DNA of 64,000 nt from Streptomyces sp. NBC_01707 (GCF_041438805.1 NZ_CP109190.1:1054001-1118000); one strand, 5' to 3'. Shown: positions 40,178 to 49,323, numbered from the stretch's first letter. Numbers and translations: made by a program. The notes: generated by a model not told the origin, from the sequence alone.

Positions 40178-41671
40178 ATGTCTTCAACACAGGAACAAGC
40201 ACCAAGAGACGACCGCGACGAGGCCGCGGTGGCGGTCGCGGAGGCTGACGCCCCTGCAGCGCCGCAAACCACCTCGGAGAGCGGCCCCGTACAGCCTGGC
40301 CGTTCATGGAAGGGCGTAAGGGCGTTGCTCGTGCGGCTGCACTTTTACGCCGGGGTATTCATCGCGCCCTTTCTGCTCGTGGCCGCCCTGACGGGGCTGG
40401 CCTACACCTTCACGCCCCAGCTCGACCAACTCGTGTACGGCGACCAGCTCAGCGTGGCCAAGGTCGGTGACGAACCGCGCCCGCTCGCGGAGCAGATCGC
40501 CGCAGCCCGCGAGGCACACCCAGAGGGCACGCTCTCCTCGGTGATAACCCCACCTGACCCGGAGGACACCACGCGAGTGGTGCTCTCCCTGCCGGAGCTG
40601 GGCGAAAAGCAGCGCACGGTGTTCGTCGACCCTTATACGACAGAGGTCAAGGGTGACCTGACCACGTGGTTCGGCTCGACGCCGCTGACCACTTGGCTGG
40701 ACGACCTGCACCGCAATCTGCACCTCGGCGAGACCGGCCGCCTGTACTCGGAGCTCGCCGCCAGCTGGCTGTGGGTGATCGTGGCAGGGGGCCTCGTCCT
40801 GTGGCTGGGACGCGCCCGCGGGCAACGAACCAAGTCGGCGCGCGGTGTGCTGCTGCCAGACCCCTCCGCCCGGGGTGTACGGCGTACCCGCAGCTGGCAC
40901 GCAGCCACCGGCGTGTGGATCGCCGTCGGCCTACTCGCCCTCAGCGCCACCGGCCTGACCTGGTCCCACTACGCCGGCGACCGGTTCGGGCAACTGCTGG
41001 ATGCGGCCAAGGGGCACGCCCCCGAGCTGGTCACCTCACTGCCCGGCGGAGCCGAAGCGACCGAGGGCGAGCACGCAGGGCATGCGGGACACGGCACGGG
41101 CCAGGGCGCGGTGTCGACGGACCCCGCCGACTTTGATGCGGTCCTGGAGGTGGCCCGCGACGCCGGACTGGGCGGCCGGGTCGAGCTGACGCCGCCCACG
41201 GACGACGCGAGCGCCTGGACCGTGGCCCAGGACGACGACCTGTGGCCGGTCCACTACGACCAAGTCGCCGTCGACGCCACCAAGGGCGAGGTCACCTCGG
41301 AGAGCAGGTGGGCCGACTATCCGGCCCTGGCCAAGCTCAGCAAGCTCGGCGTCCAGGCCCACATGGGCCTGCTGTTCGGCATCGTCAACCAGATCCTGCT
41401 GGCGCTGATCGCGATCGGCCTGATTTGCGTCATCGTGTGGGGCTACCGGATGTGGTGGCAGCGCCGACCCATGCGTGACGACCGCACTGCGGCACTCGGC
41501 AAGGCCCCTGCACGAGGTACGTGGCGGCAGCTGCCCCTGCCGGTGCTGATCATCGGCATCCCGGCCGTCGCCGCACTCGGCTGGGCCCTGCCCCTGCTGG
41601 GCATCAGCCTGCTCGCATTTCTCTTCTACGACATAGTGATCGGCCTCTACCTGCGGCCCCCGAGGGCCTGA
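40178..41671 (+). CDS. PepSY-associated TM helix protein (PiuB-like)
   Basis: Inner-membrane protein (497 aa) of the PepSY-TM family related to PiuB, proposed to act in metal/siderophore reduction. Disordered Ala/Asp-rich N-terminus (about 1-45), first TM VRLHFYAGVFIAPFLLVAAL with the conserved HFYAG, PepSY-like extracellular domain, TM WLWVIVAGGLVLWLGRARG, a His-rich loop GEHAGHAGHGTGQG, and C-terminal TMs (QILLALIAIGLICVIVWGYR). Start 40178 with GGGGA upstream; GTG 40157 is an alternative. The family role is imprecise; iron or copper handling is likely. Confidence 0.88.
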   Translation: MSSTQEQAPRDDRDEAAVAVAEADAPAAPQTTSESGPVQPGRSWKGVRALLVRLHFYAGVFIAPFLLVAALTGLAYTFTPQLDQLVYGDQLSVAKVGDEPRPLAEQIAAAREAHPEGTLSSVITPPDPEDTTRVVLSLPELGEKQRTVFVDPYTTEVKGDLTTWFGSTPLTTWLDDLHRNLHLGETGRLYSELAASWLWVIVAGGLVLWLGRARGQRTKSARGVLLPDPSARGVRRTRSWHAATGVWIAVGLLALSATGLTWSHYAGDRFGQLLDAAKGHAPELVTSLPGGAEATEGEHAGHAGHGTGQGAVSTDPADFDAVLEVARDAGLGGRVELTPPTDDASAWTVAQDDDLWPVHYDQVAVDATKGEVTSESRWADYPALAKLSKLGVQAHMGLLFGIVNQILLALIAIGLICVIVWGYRMWWQRRPMRDDRTAALGKAPARGTWRQLPLPVLIIGIPAVAALGWALPLLGISLLAFLFYDIVIGLYLRPPRA

Positions 41672-41925
41672 CGGTGCAGCGGAAGACGAAATGTGAGTAA
41701 CCGGAGGTTGCCTGCTTGCCGGGGGCGGTGCCCATGCTGTCGGGGCATCTCTCCCGGTTGGCGGCGAACAGGAAACGGGGCTCACGGTGCGCACGTGTGC
41801 CTGGCTGAGCCAGCGCTGTTGCATGAGTACCGGGTTCCCTATGGTCCCGCCCGGCTACCTCACTGGCACCAGGGCAGCCGGGTTTCTGGCTTCGGCTGCG
41901 CGAACCCAAGGAGAGGGAGCGTGCC

Positions 41926-42147
41926 ATGACGACCACTAATGTCAGTGCGCTGCAGTCGGTGGCGACGTTCTGCGGGAATTGCAACTGCGGCTGCCCGCAG
42001 TTGTTCGTGGATCCTGCTGCGCCTGTCGACCGGCGGATTGTACTGACCGATGATTTCGGCCAGCGCGTGCAGATGAGTGCCGATCAGTTTGCGTCGCTCA
42101 TCGAAGAGGCGAGGGCAGGCAAGCTGGACGGTGTGGCCACGGCGTGA
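41926..42147 (+). CDS. CxxCxCxCP mini-protein
   Basis: 73-aa protein with a tight cysteine cluster, FCGNCNCGCPQLFVDPAAP, followed by RRIVLTDDFGQRVQMSADQF. A strong GGAGAGGGAG ribosome site precedes ATG 41926. Four cysteines in seven residues suggest metal or cluster binding, or a modified peptide; the flanking charged helix resembles small conserved Streptomyces hypothetical proteins I have seen. No maturation enzyme is adjacent. Function unknown. Confidence 0.7.
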   Translation: MTTTNVSALQSVATFCGNCNCGCPQLFVDPAAPVDRRIVLTDDFGQRVQMSADQFASLIEEARAGKLDGVATA

Positions 42148-42221
42148 CCAATGCTGCAGGCGCGCGGTCAGGCTTCGGGCCTGGTCGCGGGCGCCTGTCT
42201 CACCACGGCCGCCAGTCCGGC

Positions 42222-42472
42222 ACGACGAACTGGCCGTGGGCACCGCAGTGCGCGGCACCGGCCTCAATGCCCGGCTCCTTGACACGATCACCGAGGATCG
42301 GTCCGACGGCCGCTGCTGGCTGCTGACACCGGCCCGCGCCCGGTCCGCCGTCCTCTTCTACGAACGGGCCGGCTGGACCGCGGCCACCCACCCCACCCCC
42401 TCCGGAGCCGAACACGCGGCCTTCCTCGGCCCGCGGCACCCGGCCCGCGCCCTCGCCCCTCGTCCCCTGTGA
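42222..42472 (+). pseudogene. GNAT acetyltransferase C-terminal fragment
   Basis: Plus-strand frame encodes only the second half of a GNAT enzyme: DELAVGTAVRGTGLNARLLD (the acetyl-CoA-binding R-G-x-G-L motif) and LLTPARARSAVLFYERAGW. No start or N-terminal half is present; upstream sequence in that frame is unrelated. It follows the cysteine mini-protein gene by about 75 bp. Confidence 0.65.
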
Positions 42473-42826
42473 CCCGTCCGACCGTGGAGCGCCACCGCAT
42501 GCGTACTGCAATATCCGAACCCGCGCTCTGGACCGCGGAGGCGTGCGAGCGAGGCGACCTGGGTGAAGCTCGGGAGTCCGACGGCCTTCTTCTGGCGAAC
42601 CGGGATGCTCTGCTGGCGCGGGACGAGGCAGCGTTGGATAAGCGCGAGATTCCGCGGCCGTACTGAGCTGGTGGGCGCCGCCAGCTTGGGAAGCTGAGGT
42701 GATCCAGGGCTGATTCGCCCGCTGAGCTGGTGAAACGAGGAACCACGGCCCGCGTGGGCGCTCGCGGCGGAACCCTGCTTCGCCCGTTTGATGAGGTCCA
42801 TCCCTGAGGCTGGTTGTCGTGCAAAC
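42473..42826. other. No confident gene
   Basis: About 350 bp between the GNAT fragment and the secreted-protein gene. A 65-codon plus-strand frame (about 42469-42666, containing DGLLLANRDALLARDEAALD) looks protein-like but has no ribosome site and no recognised family. Confidence 0.4.
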
Positions 42827-43552
42827 CTAGGCTGGCCGCGGTGCTGAGCAGCGCGGGGGAAGCGTGACCGTACCGGGCTTGTGCTCGAACTTGTCCATCA
42901 CGAGCCACTCGTCCAACTCAGGGTCGTAGAGATTCTGGACTCCGAATTGCAGCACCTGCCAGAACGTACCCCGATCCTTCTGATCGACGTAGATGTCGCC
43001 CAGCGCAAGGGGGAACCGCAGGAAATTCCCCGGAGGCCGCTTAGGCAGCACGACACCGACCCTCCAGTGGTTCACGTGCCGGTCCGGGTGCTGCTGGAGG
43101 ATCTCCGGCCCGACGAACCGTGCGCCTCGGAGTACCTGGTTCAGCTGGTCGAGGTCGAAGCCCGGGATCCGCGAGCACGGATGTTCGGTCAGGCCGGGCC
43201 ACTTGTAGGTCAGCGTGTATAGGCTGCCGTGGTAGATCAGGTTGGTGAACCAGATCGGGTACTGCGGGCCGCCCGCGATCATCTGGCTGTCGCCGTTTCT
43301 CCCCTCCCAGGTGAACGGGACCGTGACGCCCAGGTCCCGGACGATCCACTTGCCCTTCCCGCGAAAGTCTCGAGGAAGGTGAGGCGGACGCGGCGTGGGC
43401 GAGCTGGGCCGTTGCTCCGCCACGGGCGCGAACGACTGCGCGACCCCGGTCTGCGTTCCGGTACGGGTCGGCGGCAGCATCGCCGTGACAAGAGCGATCA
43501 TTCCGGCAAGAGCCGCCGACGTTGCCGCCCGACGTGTGAGTGTCCAGCCCAT
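42827..43552 (-). CDS. Secreted hypothetical protein
   Basis: Exported protein (241 aa). N-terminal signal (RRAATSAALAGMIALVTAML) followed by a Pro/Ser-rich linker and a conserved-looking domain: FRGKGKWIVRDLGVTVPFTW, YPIWFTNLIYHGSLYTLTYK, LPKRPPGNFLRFPLALGDIY. ATG 43552 has GGGAGA upstream. No catalytic motif or family recognised; the last ten residues are Pro-rich. It stands alone. Confidence 0.75.
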   Translation of the reverse strand: MGWTLTRRAATSAALAGMIALVTAMLPPTRTGTQTGVAQSFAPVAEQRPSSPTPRPPHLPRDFRGKGKWIVRDLGVTVPFTWEGRNGDSQMIAGGPQYPIWFTNLIYHGSLYTLTYKWPGLTEHPCSRIPGFDLDQLNQVLRGARFVGPEILQQHPDRHVNHWRVGVVLPKRPPGNFLRFPLALGDIYVDQKDRGTFWQVLQFGVQNLYDPELDEWLVMDKFEHKPGTVTLPPRCSAPRPA

Positions 43553-43759
43553 GGTCTCCCTTTACTGTCGCGTCAGTCGCCGTCGTGGCGCGGGGTTGGA
43601 ACACAGAGATACACCCGGTCACTGTTCCCGGGCGCAAGACCGCACCAAGTGGGACATTCTCTATCAGACGGCAAGGGGGTTGACGCTTAGGCGAGCCGCA
43701 CGCCCCGACTCGGCCAGGCGGGGGCGCGCCATTGTGAGGGACAGCATCGCCCATTCGTG

Positions 43760-44149
43760 TCAGGTCCGCAGTTGCGCCTGGTCCTTCTCTATCGCTGCGT
43801 AGCCGGGCACGGATGGCCACCGAACAGTCAGTACCACCGACTCTTCCTCCGCGAACCATGAGTGATCGACTCCGCGCCCCCACACGACGTAATCACCCTG
43901 CTCCTCCAGAAGGACGCTGCGGCCGGGCAGTTCGACGCGGAACCGGCCGCTGATGAGAACCAGGAGAGCCGTGCGTTCCTCGCCCCTCACCCACTGCGAT
44001 CGCTCATCGGCACGGGGGTGAACGCCCCATTTGATCTCCAGGGCCTCGCTGTGGCGCGGGTCGCCAACGTCCTTGAAGTGCCCGAGAAGCCATCCTCGGT
44101 CCAGTGCCGCATCCTTGCCCGCGTTGCCCACGTACACGCTGTCATTCAC
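43760..44149 (-). CDS. Cupin-like single-domain protein
   Basis: Small protein (129 aa) with a beta-barrel cupin-like pattern: EIKWGVHPRADERSQWVRGE, ALLVLISGRFRVELPGRSVL, then GDYVVWGRGVDHSWFAEEES. The metal-ligand set is partial (one His in each half), so it may be a binding rather than an enzymatic cupin. Located between a secreted protein and an SDR gene, all on the minus strand, but with gaps of about 100-200 bp. Role unknown. Confidence 0.75.
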   Translation of the reverse strand: MNDSVYVGNAGKDAALDRGWLLGHFKDVGDPRHSEALEIKWGVHPRADERSQWVRGEERTALLVLISGRFRVELPGRSVLLEEQGDYVVWGRGVDHSWFAEEESVVLTVRWPSVPGYAAIEKDQAQLRT

Positions 44150-44253
44150 GTGGCCGCACGCTAGCAGCCGCTCTTGTACTCGCAGTCAGCGCTTTCGATA
44201 CACCTAGCACGAGTTCGCCACTCCGGAACCTTCGTTCGTACCGGGCAGATGGA

Positions 44254-44949
44254 TCACCAGGGCATCTCACCGTGACGGTCACGGAAGGTTCCGGTCGGTC
44301 CGTCCGCCCCGATGGTGGCGAGTTCGACGATCGCGTCGGTCCCCTCGGTCACTGTCTGCGGGCCGCTGTGCCCGTTGAAGTCGGTGGCGGTGTAGCCCGG
44401 GTCGGCCGCGTTCACTTTCACGTCCGGCCAGGACTTCGCGTATTGCGTGGTCAGCATGGTCACGGCAGCCTTCGACGCGGTGTAGAGCGGCGCGATGGCC
44501 CGGCCCTCGACGCGCCCGGGGTCGTGGGTCGCCGCGAACGACCCCATGCCGCTGGAAACATTGACGATGACCGGGTTCGCGGACTTGCGCAGCAGGGGCA
44601 GGAATGCGTGCGTCACCCGGACGATCCCCACAACGTTGACGTCGAACACCTCGCTGGCGTCAGCGGCTGTGATCTGGTTGGCGGGGTTGTGTGTCCCGAG
44701 GACGCCGGCGTTATTGATCAGGACGTCGATGCCGCCCTCGCGCGCCCCGACGTCGGCGGCGGCCGCAGCCACCGACGCGTCATCCGTCACATCGATCTGG
44801 ATAAAACGCGCACCGAGTGTTTCCGCGGCCGCCTGGCCGCGCTCTGGATCACGAGCGCCGATGAGGACGGTGTGACCGGCCTCGATCAAGCGGCGGGCGG
44901 TCTCATACCCGAGGGACTTGTTGGCTCCTGTGATGAATGTTGTTGTCAT
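44254..44949 (-). CDS. SDR-family oxidoreductase
   Basis: Classical short-chain dehydrogenase (231 aa). Cofactor motif TFITGANKSLGYETARRLIE (TGxxxxxG), NNAG in INNAGVLGTHN, catalytic Ser in VNVSSGMGSF and YxxxK in LYTASKAAVTML. Start is ATG 44949; the frame upstream runs into the divergent regulator and is not used. Divergent from an XRE/MmyB regulator across 102 bp with two 15-bp direct repeats, an arrangement seen again at 48.0 kb. Substrate unknown. Confidence 0.93.
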   Translation of the reverse strand: MTTTFITGANKSLGYETARRLIEAGHTVLIGARDPERGQAAAETLGARFIQIDVTDDASVAAAAADVGAREGGIDVLINNAGVLGTHNPANQITAADASEVFDVNVVGIVRVTHAFLPLLRKSANPVIVNVSSGMGSFAATHDPGRVEGRAIAPLYTASKAAVTMLTTQYAKSWPDVKVNAADPGYTATDFNGHSGPQTVTEGTDAIVELATIGADGPTGTFRDRHGEMPW

Positions 44950-44974
44950 GCGTTCACTCTCAAACCGTGACGAG

Positions 44975-45016
44975 AGGACAACCAGTACCCTCGGCGACGG
45001 TAGGACGGCCAGTACC
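44975..45016. promoter_or_regulatory. Direct repeats with CCAGTACC core between SDR and XRE genes
   Basis: AGGACAACCAGTACC (44975-44989) and AGGACGGCCAGTACC (45002-45016) match at 13 of 15 positions, 27 bp apart. One copy lies upstream of each divergent start codon. The same core is found twice in the intergenic region of another XRE pair (48.05-48.19 kb), so it is a good operator or promoter candidate. Confidence 0.6.
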
Positions 45017-45051
45017 AGGCACATCGGCTGTCCGCCGGACACAATGGTCGA

Positions 45052-45897
45052 GTGGACGAGACCCTTGGCACGGCATTGCGCCGCTGGCGCGACCGGCTTT
45101 CCCCCCTCGACGTCGGGCGGCCTGCGCGGCCCGGACGACGTGCGGTGGGTTTGCGACGCGAGGAGCTGGCCGAGCTCGCAGGGCTGTCGGTCGACTATGT
45201 GGTGCGGCTGGAGCAGGGGCGCGCCACGAGTCCTTCGGCGCAGGTCGTCGCGAGCCTGGCCAGGGCGCTGCAGCTGCAGCCCATGGAGCGCGATTACGCC
45301 TACCGGCTGGCCGGCCTCCTTCCTCCCCAGGAGGGGACGATCTCTACGCACGTTCCAGCGGGGGTTCAACGGATGCTGGCTCGCCTCGGGGAGTTCCCCG
45401 TGGGCGTGTTCAGTGCCGACTGGACCTTGCTGTCCTGGACTCCCGCATGGGCAGTGCTGCTGGGCGACCCCAGCGCACGGACACACGTCGAGCGGAACCT
45501 GGCGCGGGCGGTCTTCGCCGCAGGGCCCAGAGGGCTCGCGGCCTGGCCCGTGCTCCAGGACGGCGACGCCCTGGGCCCCGCCCTCGTCGCCGATCTGCGC
45601 ACGGCTCTCATCGACTACCCCCGTGACCGTGGCCTGAGCGACCTTGTCGAGGAACTGCGGTCCACCAGTGCGGAGTTCACCCGGCTGTGGGACGAGGGTG
45701 CGGTCGGTCCCCACGTCTCGGCTCGTAAGACCATCGTGCACCCTCAGGTCGGCGAGGTGACGTGCGACTGCGATGTGCTCACCGTCCCTGGCTGCGACGT
45801 CCGCCTCGTCGTGTACACGGTGGCAGCGGGTTCCGTCGATGCGGAGAAGCTGGAGTTCCTGCGGGTCACGAACGGCGCCCGCGCCGACGGCTCCTAG
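45052..45897 (+). CDS. XRE regulator with MmyB-like ligand domain 2
   Basis: HTH regulator (281 aa). XRE domain at about residues 5-80 (GLRREELAELAGLSVDYVVR, LEQGRATSPSAQVVASLARA) and the MmyB-like ligand domain with VFSADWTLLSWTPAWAVLL and a C-terminal PQVGEVTCDCDVLTVPGCDV. GTG 45052 is the start. It is divergent from the SDR gene, which it probably regulates through the intergenic direct repeats. Paralogous to regulators at 36.9 and 47.1 kb. Confidence 0.92.
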   Translation: MDETLGTALRRWRDRLSPLDVGRPARPGRRAVGLRREELAELAGLSVDYVVRLEQGRATSPSAQVVASLARALQLQPMERDYAYRLAGLLPPQEGTISTHVPAGVQRMLARLGEFPVGVFSADWTLLSWTPAWAVLLGDPSARTHVERNLARAVFAAGPRGLAAWPVLQDGDALGPALVADLRTALIDYPRDRGLSDLVEELRSTSAEFTRLWDEGAVGPHVSARKTIVHPQVGEVTCDCDVLTVPGCDVRLVVYTVAAGSVDAEKLEFLRVTNGARADGS

Positions 45898-46171
45898 CCT
45901 CCGGTGCCCGGTCTGTTTTCCACGCCGTGACAGGATGGACGGCTGATCCCGCTGATCCCCAGGCGGGGTGGTCCGATGGGCCGGCGGCCGGAAAGGGCCG
46001 GGGGTAGCGGCGGGATGTACACGGCCAAGTGGTCGTCTGGCTCTACGGTGACGCCATCGGCGGCTCCTTCCGCAGCTCGTTGCCTGCCCTGGACCGCGCC
46101 GTCAATCGGTAATCGCCGAAACGTCAGGGGCGTCTGGTGAGTTGCCGGCATGACGGGGGAAGTCTGCGCGG

Positions 46172-46396
46172 TCAGCCCACCACGGTCACCAACCCCAGCG
46201 CCACGAACACAACTCCCACGATCCCGAACCAGATCCTCATACGGTCAGGACTCTTCCAGGGTGTCCCCCATCGGGTCCTCCGCGTAACCACCACGTCCGC
46301 CCAATCCCACACCCACAGGGCTACGTTGCGGTAATCGCAGGCCACCACTATCAATGCACTTCCAACGAGTAGTTCAAGCACCCCGCGAAAGATCAA
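46172..46396 (-). CDS. Small two-helix membrane protein
   Basis: 74-aa protein with two hydrophobic segments: GVLELLVGSALIVVACDY near the N-terminus and IWFGIVGVVFVALGLVTVV at the C-terminus, separated by a basic loop (RRTRWGTPWKSPDRMR). Similar short DUF6199-like proteins are frequent in Streptomyces. No obvious partner gene. Confidence 0.55.
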   Translation of the reverse strand: MIFRGVLELLVGSALIVVACDYRNVALWVWDWADVVVTRRTRWGTPWKSPDRMRIWFGIVGVVFVALGLVTVVG

Positions 46397-46513
46397 CGCC
46401 GTTCCCTTTCCCCTGTCCCAAACGGCTACCGTCGCCGTCGCGGCATTGTCGCAGTCGCCGCCACGGGAGACCCGCGCTCTTCAGACGTAGCCAGCGAGTG
46501 GCACGCGATCCGC

Positions 46514-46927
46514 GCGAGGGCGGATCTCCAAGACCCTGCACATCCTGCGCCTGGCCGACGAGCCCGGCTACCGGCGACAGATCAAGAGCCAAGCGAACCT
46601 CCAGGAGGGCCGCCGCTTCCCCCTCGCCCGGAAGATTTTCCATGGCCGGTCCCGGCAGCTCAGCGCTACCAGGACGGCATGGAAGACCGAATCGGGGCCT
46701 TGGGCCTGGTCCTAAACGCGTTGGTGCTGTTCAACACGCGGTACATGGACGCTGCGGTGAGCCAGCTGCGTGCGGACGGCTTCGACGTCCGTGACGAGGG
46801 CGTGGCCCGCCTCCCGCCCTTCGTGCGGCATCACGTCAACATGCTCGGCCGGTACTCCTTCCAGCTTCCCGACCTACCCGGCGGCCTACGTCCGCTGCGC
46901 GATCCGGACGCCACCGACGAGGAATAA
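46514..46927 (+). pseudogene. Tn3-family transposase C-terminal fragment, frameshifted
   Basis: Two plus-strand frames together give the last ~140 residues of a Tn3-family transposase: first KTLHILRLADEPGYRRQIKS and QANLQEGR, then, after a frame change near 46615-46680, EDRIGALGLVLNALVLFNTR and LPPFVRHHVNMLGRYSFQLP ending at 46927. The rest of the gene is missing, so it is inactive. Confidence 0.85.
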
Positions 46928-47113
46928 CCCGGTCCCGCGCCGCCGAATGGGAGGATCCTGGAGCTATGGCCAGGAGGTACGTCCGGCGGTGCGCATAACG
47001 AGATCTCCGGCAGAGCCTGGAATTCCCCAGCCCCGGTTACCAGAGCTGGGCGACATGTGCTCCGCAGGTGGCCGCAAGCGGGGTGGAGCGGTTCTTCGGG
47101 CAGATGTAGCCCG

Positions 47114-48013
47114 TCAGGGCTGCCGGGTCGATGGTTTGCTCGTGCATTGCGCGTTCTGCTCTGGTCCGGTTGTGGCGGACCAGCTGGCGAGCAGCTTCAG
47201 GCCGTCCTCAGCGGCGGTTTCGGGGGGCGCGCTGTAGACGACCACGCTCAGGCCGCTTTCGTCCGGAAGGCTCACGGTCTCCTGATCGAGTTCGAGGTCG
47301 CCGACGAGCGGATGGTTGAGGCGCTTGGTGCTCTCGCGGAAGACATGCACGTCGTGGGATCCCCACATCACGCGGAAGGTGTCGCTGCGGGTGGACAGTT
47401 CACCGATCAGGTTCGACAGTTCCCGGTCGTAGGGACTCTTCCCCGCCTCGACGCGCAGCGCGCCCACGGCGAAGCGGGTCATGCGCTCCCAGTCGGTGTA
47501 GAACCGCCTGGCTGCTGGATTGAAGAACGCGAACCGGGCGACGTTCGCCCCGCAGGTCGGGTCGGCGTACATCTCCGAGTACAGGGCCCGGCCCAGTGGG
47601 TTGGCGGCCAGCGTGTCGAGGCGGTTGTTCATCACGTATGCCGGCATCCCCGGCATGCCTTCGACGATCCGCGCCACGCTCGGCCTCACCGTCGGCCGGA
47701 CCTCCCGCTGCCGTGCCCGCGCCACCGGCGCCGGCCCGGCAGCGCGGGCGAGGTCGTACAGGTACATGCGCTCGGTGGCATCCAGCCGCAGGGCGCGGGC
47801 CAAGGCGTCCAGCACGCTGTCGGAGACACCTTGGAGGTTGCCGCGCTCCAGGCGCGTGTAGTACTCGACGCTCACCCCGGCGAGCGTGGCGACCTCTCCC
47901 CTGCGCAGTCCGGGCACCCGCCGCTGACCGTAGGTCGGCAGGCCCGCCTGCTCGGGGGTGATCTTGTCGCGTCGGGAGCGGAGGAAAGCGCTGACTGCGT
48001 CCCGGTTGTCCAT
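47114..48013 (-). CDS. XRE regulator with MmyB-like ligand domain 3
   Basis: HTH regulator (299 aa). XRE domain at about residues 8-80 (VPGLRRGEVATLAGVSVEYY, TRLERGNLQGVSDSVLDALA) and a complete MmyB-like ligand domain (YVMNNRLDTLAANPLGRALY, FNPAARRFYTDWERMTRFAV, MWGSHDVHVFRESTKRLNHP). ATG 48013. Divergent from a SnoaL-like gene at 48212, with one CCAGTACC copy close to each start. Highly similar in layout to the 36.9 and 45.1 kb regulators. Confidence 0.93.
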   Translation of the reverse strand: MDNRDAVSAFLRSRRDKITPEQAGLPTYGQRRVPGLRRGEVATLAGVSVEYYTRLERGNLQGVSDSVLDALARALRLDATERMYLYDLARAAGPAPVARARQREVRPTVRPSVARIVEGMPGMPAYVMNNRLDTLAANPLGRALYSEMYADPTCGANVARFAFFNPAARRFYTDWERMTRFAVGALRVEAGKSPYDRELSNLIGELSTRSDTFRVMWGSHDVHVFRESTKRLNHPLVGDLELDQETVSLPDESGLSVVVYSAPPETAAEDGLKLLASWSATTGPEQNAQCTSKPSTRQP

Positions 48014-48048
48014 GACGACAGGGTAGGCAGGCCACGCGAGCGGTGGGG

Positions 48049-48186
48049 GACCCTGCCAGTACCCCTCACAGCAGAAACTCCCCCGTCACGACCTTCTGCC
48101 GTTGCATGGTGCGTGCCCCAATCCTCTGGGGCCCGACCGGTGCGAGGACGCATGTGCTCCCCGGGCCGGCCGACCTTTCCAGTACC
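48049..48186. promoter_or_regulatory. Two GACC-N3-CCAGTACC boxes between XRE and SnoaL-like genes
   Basis: GACCCTGCCAGTACC (48049-48063) and GACCTTTCCAGTACC (48172-48186) match at 13 of 15 positions. The first lies 36 bp from the regulator start and the second 26 bp before the SnoaL-like start. They share the CCAGTACC core with the SDR/XRE intergenic repeats. Confidence 0.6.
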
Positions 48187-48211
48187 GGAACAAAGCTGAA
48201 GGGCACGCAAG

Positions 48212-48646
48212 ATGAGCAACCAGATGAAGACGCTGGCGGAGAGCCCCGCGCAGGTCGTGCGAGGGCTGTATGACGCGCTGAGCAAGGGCGACGTGCCGGG
48301 TGTCCTGGCCAAGCTCGCCCCCGAGGTGATCGTCGACGAGCCGACCCAGCTCCCCTACGGCGGCGTGCACCAAGGCCGCGAGGTGTTCGTGCAGTCGATC
48401 CTGGGCGCGATGATGGGCTACGCCAACGTCGCCCTCACCGATGCCGAGGTGGTTGAAGGCCCGGCCGGCGTCATCGGAAGGCTCACCGGAACGCTCACGG
48501 CCCACACCACCGGTGAGGAGTTCCCGCTGACCATGGTCGAGATCCACCAGGTCGAGGACGGCACGGTGCGCAAGATCGACGTCTACACCAAGAACCCCCA
48601 CGAGCTCGCCGCGTTCTACGCGCGCGCCGAGGCGGGCACCCGCTGA
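48212..48646 (+). CDS. SnoaL-like (NTF2-fold) protein
   Basis: Small NTF2-fold protein (144 aa). Reads VVRGLYDALSKGDVPGVLAK with the conserved V-x-x-Y-x-A-x-x-x-G-D, then PYGGVHQGREVFVQSIL and the beta-sheet EIHQVEDGTVRKIDVYTKNP. Proteins of this fold act as isomerases, hydratases or unlinked binding proteins. Divergent from XRE regulator 3, which probably controls it. Start ATG 48212 with AAGGGC upstream. Confidence 0.88.
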   Translation: MSNQMKTLAESPAQVVRGLYDALSKGDVPGVLAKLAPEVIVDEPTQLPYGGVHQGREVFVQSILGAMMGYANVALTDAEVVEGPAGVIGRLTGTLTAHTTGEEFPLTMVEIHQVEDGTVRKIDVYTKNPHELAAFYARAEAGTR

Positions 48647-48799
48647 CGACGGCACCTCGACAAGATTCCGGCCGAGTTGCCTCACGGCAGCGCGAGCAAC
48701 TCGGCCGACTCATCCCCAGCCCAGGCCCAGGCCGTCGCATCGATGACCCCTGTCCGCATCAACGACATCGCGACCAGTCACGCGCACCACACAGCGAAG

Positions 48800-49277
48800 G
48801 AAAATCATGACCACCACCCGGTCGTGGCTCGTAGCGGTTGACCTCGCGCAGCTGCTCGCCGGTCGGTGGATCGAGGTCCCGGAGCCGTTTGAGTCCTCGC
48901 CTCACCAGGATGCGGTGGGCGGTCGCCGGCGCGACGGTGATGCCGTGCAGCCGCTGTAGGTCGGCGGCGAGTCGCGCGGGGCCGTGCTTGGTCTGCCGCC
49001 GCAATGCCTCCACCAGGTCAGCGGTGTCCTCGGGGGTGCGGGCGGGGCTGATGGCGAGGCAAGAGGAGTGGTCGAGCAGTCCGTTCTCGCCGTGCGCGGG
49101 CCGGCGGGCGTCCCAGTTGGCCAGGCAGCGGCGGGAGATCCCGGCTTCCGCAGCGACGTGCGCGATCGGACGTCCGGCGTCGATCCGCAGACACGAGCGC
49201 AGACGTCCTTCGGGGGTCAGCGGTGCGTTCCGATGTCCCCTGCCGGTGGCGCTCCTGGACTCGGCAGCCGCGTTCAC
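48800..49277 (-). pseudogene. Truncated IS481-family transposase
   Basis: Minus-strand frame matches the N-terminal HTH part of IS481 transposases: HRNAPLTPEGR, AHVAAEAGISRRCLANWDAR, LVEALRRQTKHGPARLAADL and DLDPPTGEQLREVNRYEP. It stops where the DDE catalytic domain should begin. Frame continues a little into unrelated sequence. Inactive remnant beside the VOC gene. Confidence 0.8.
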
Positions 49278-49323
49278 CGGGAGCCCTGGGATCTCAGGGC
49301 TCCCGCGTGAGCTGTGTGTGGCG

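Noticed and set aside
46010..46115. Short plus-strand frame reading VVWLYGDAIGGSFRSSLPAL
   Set aside because: Protein-like but only about 28 codons, with no start context or family; too little to annotate.
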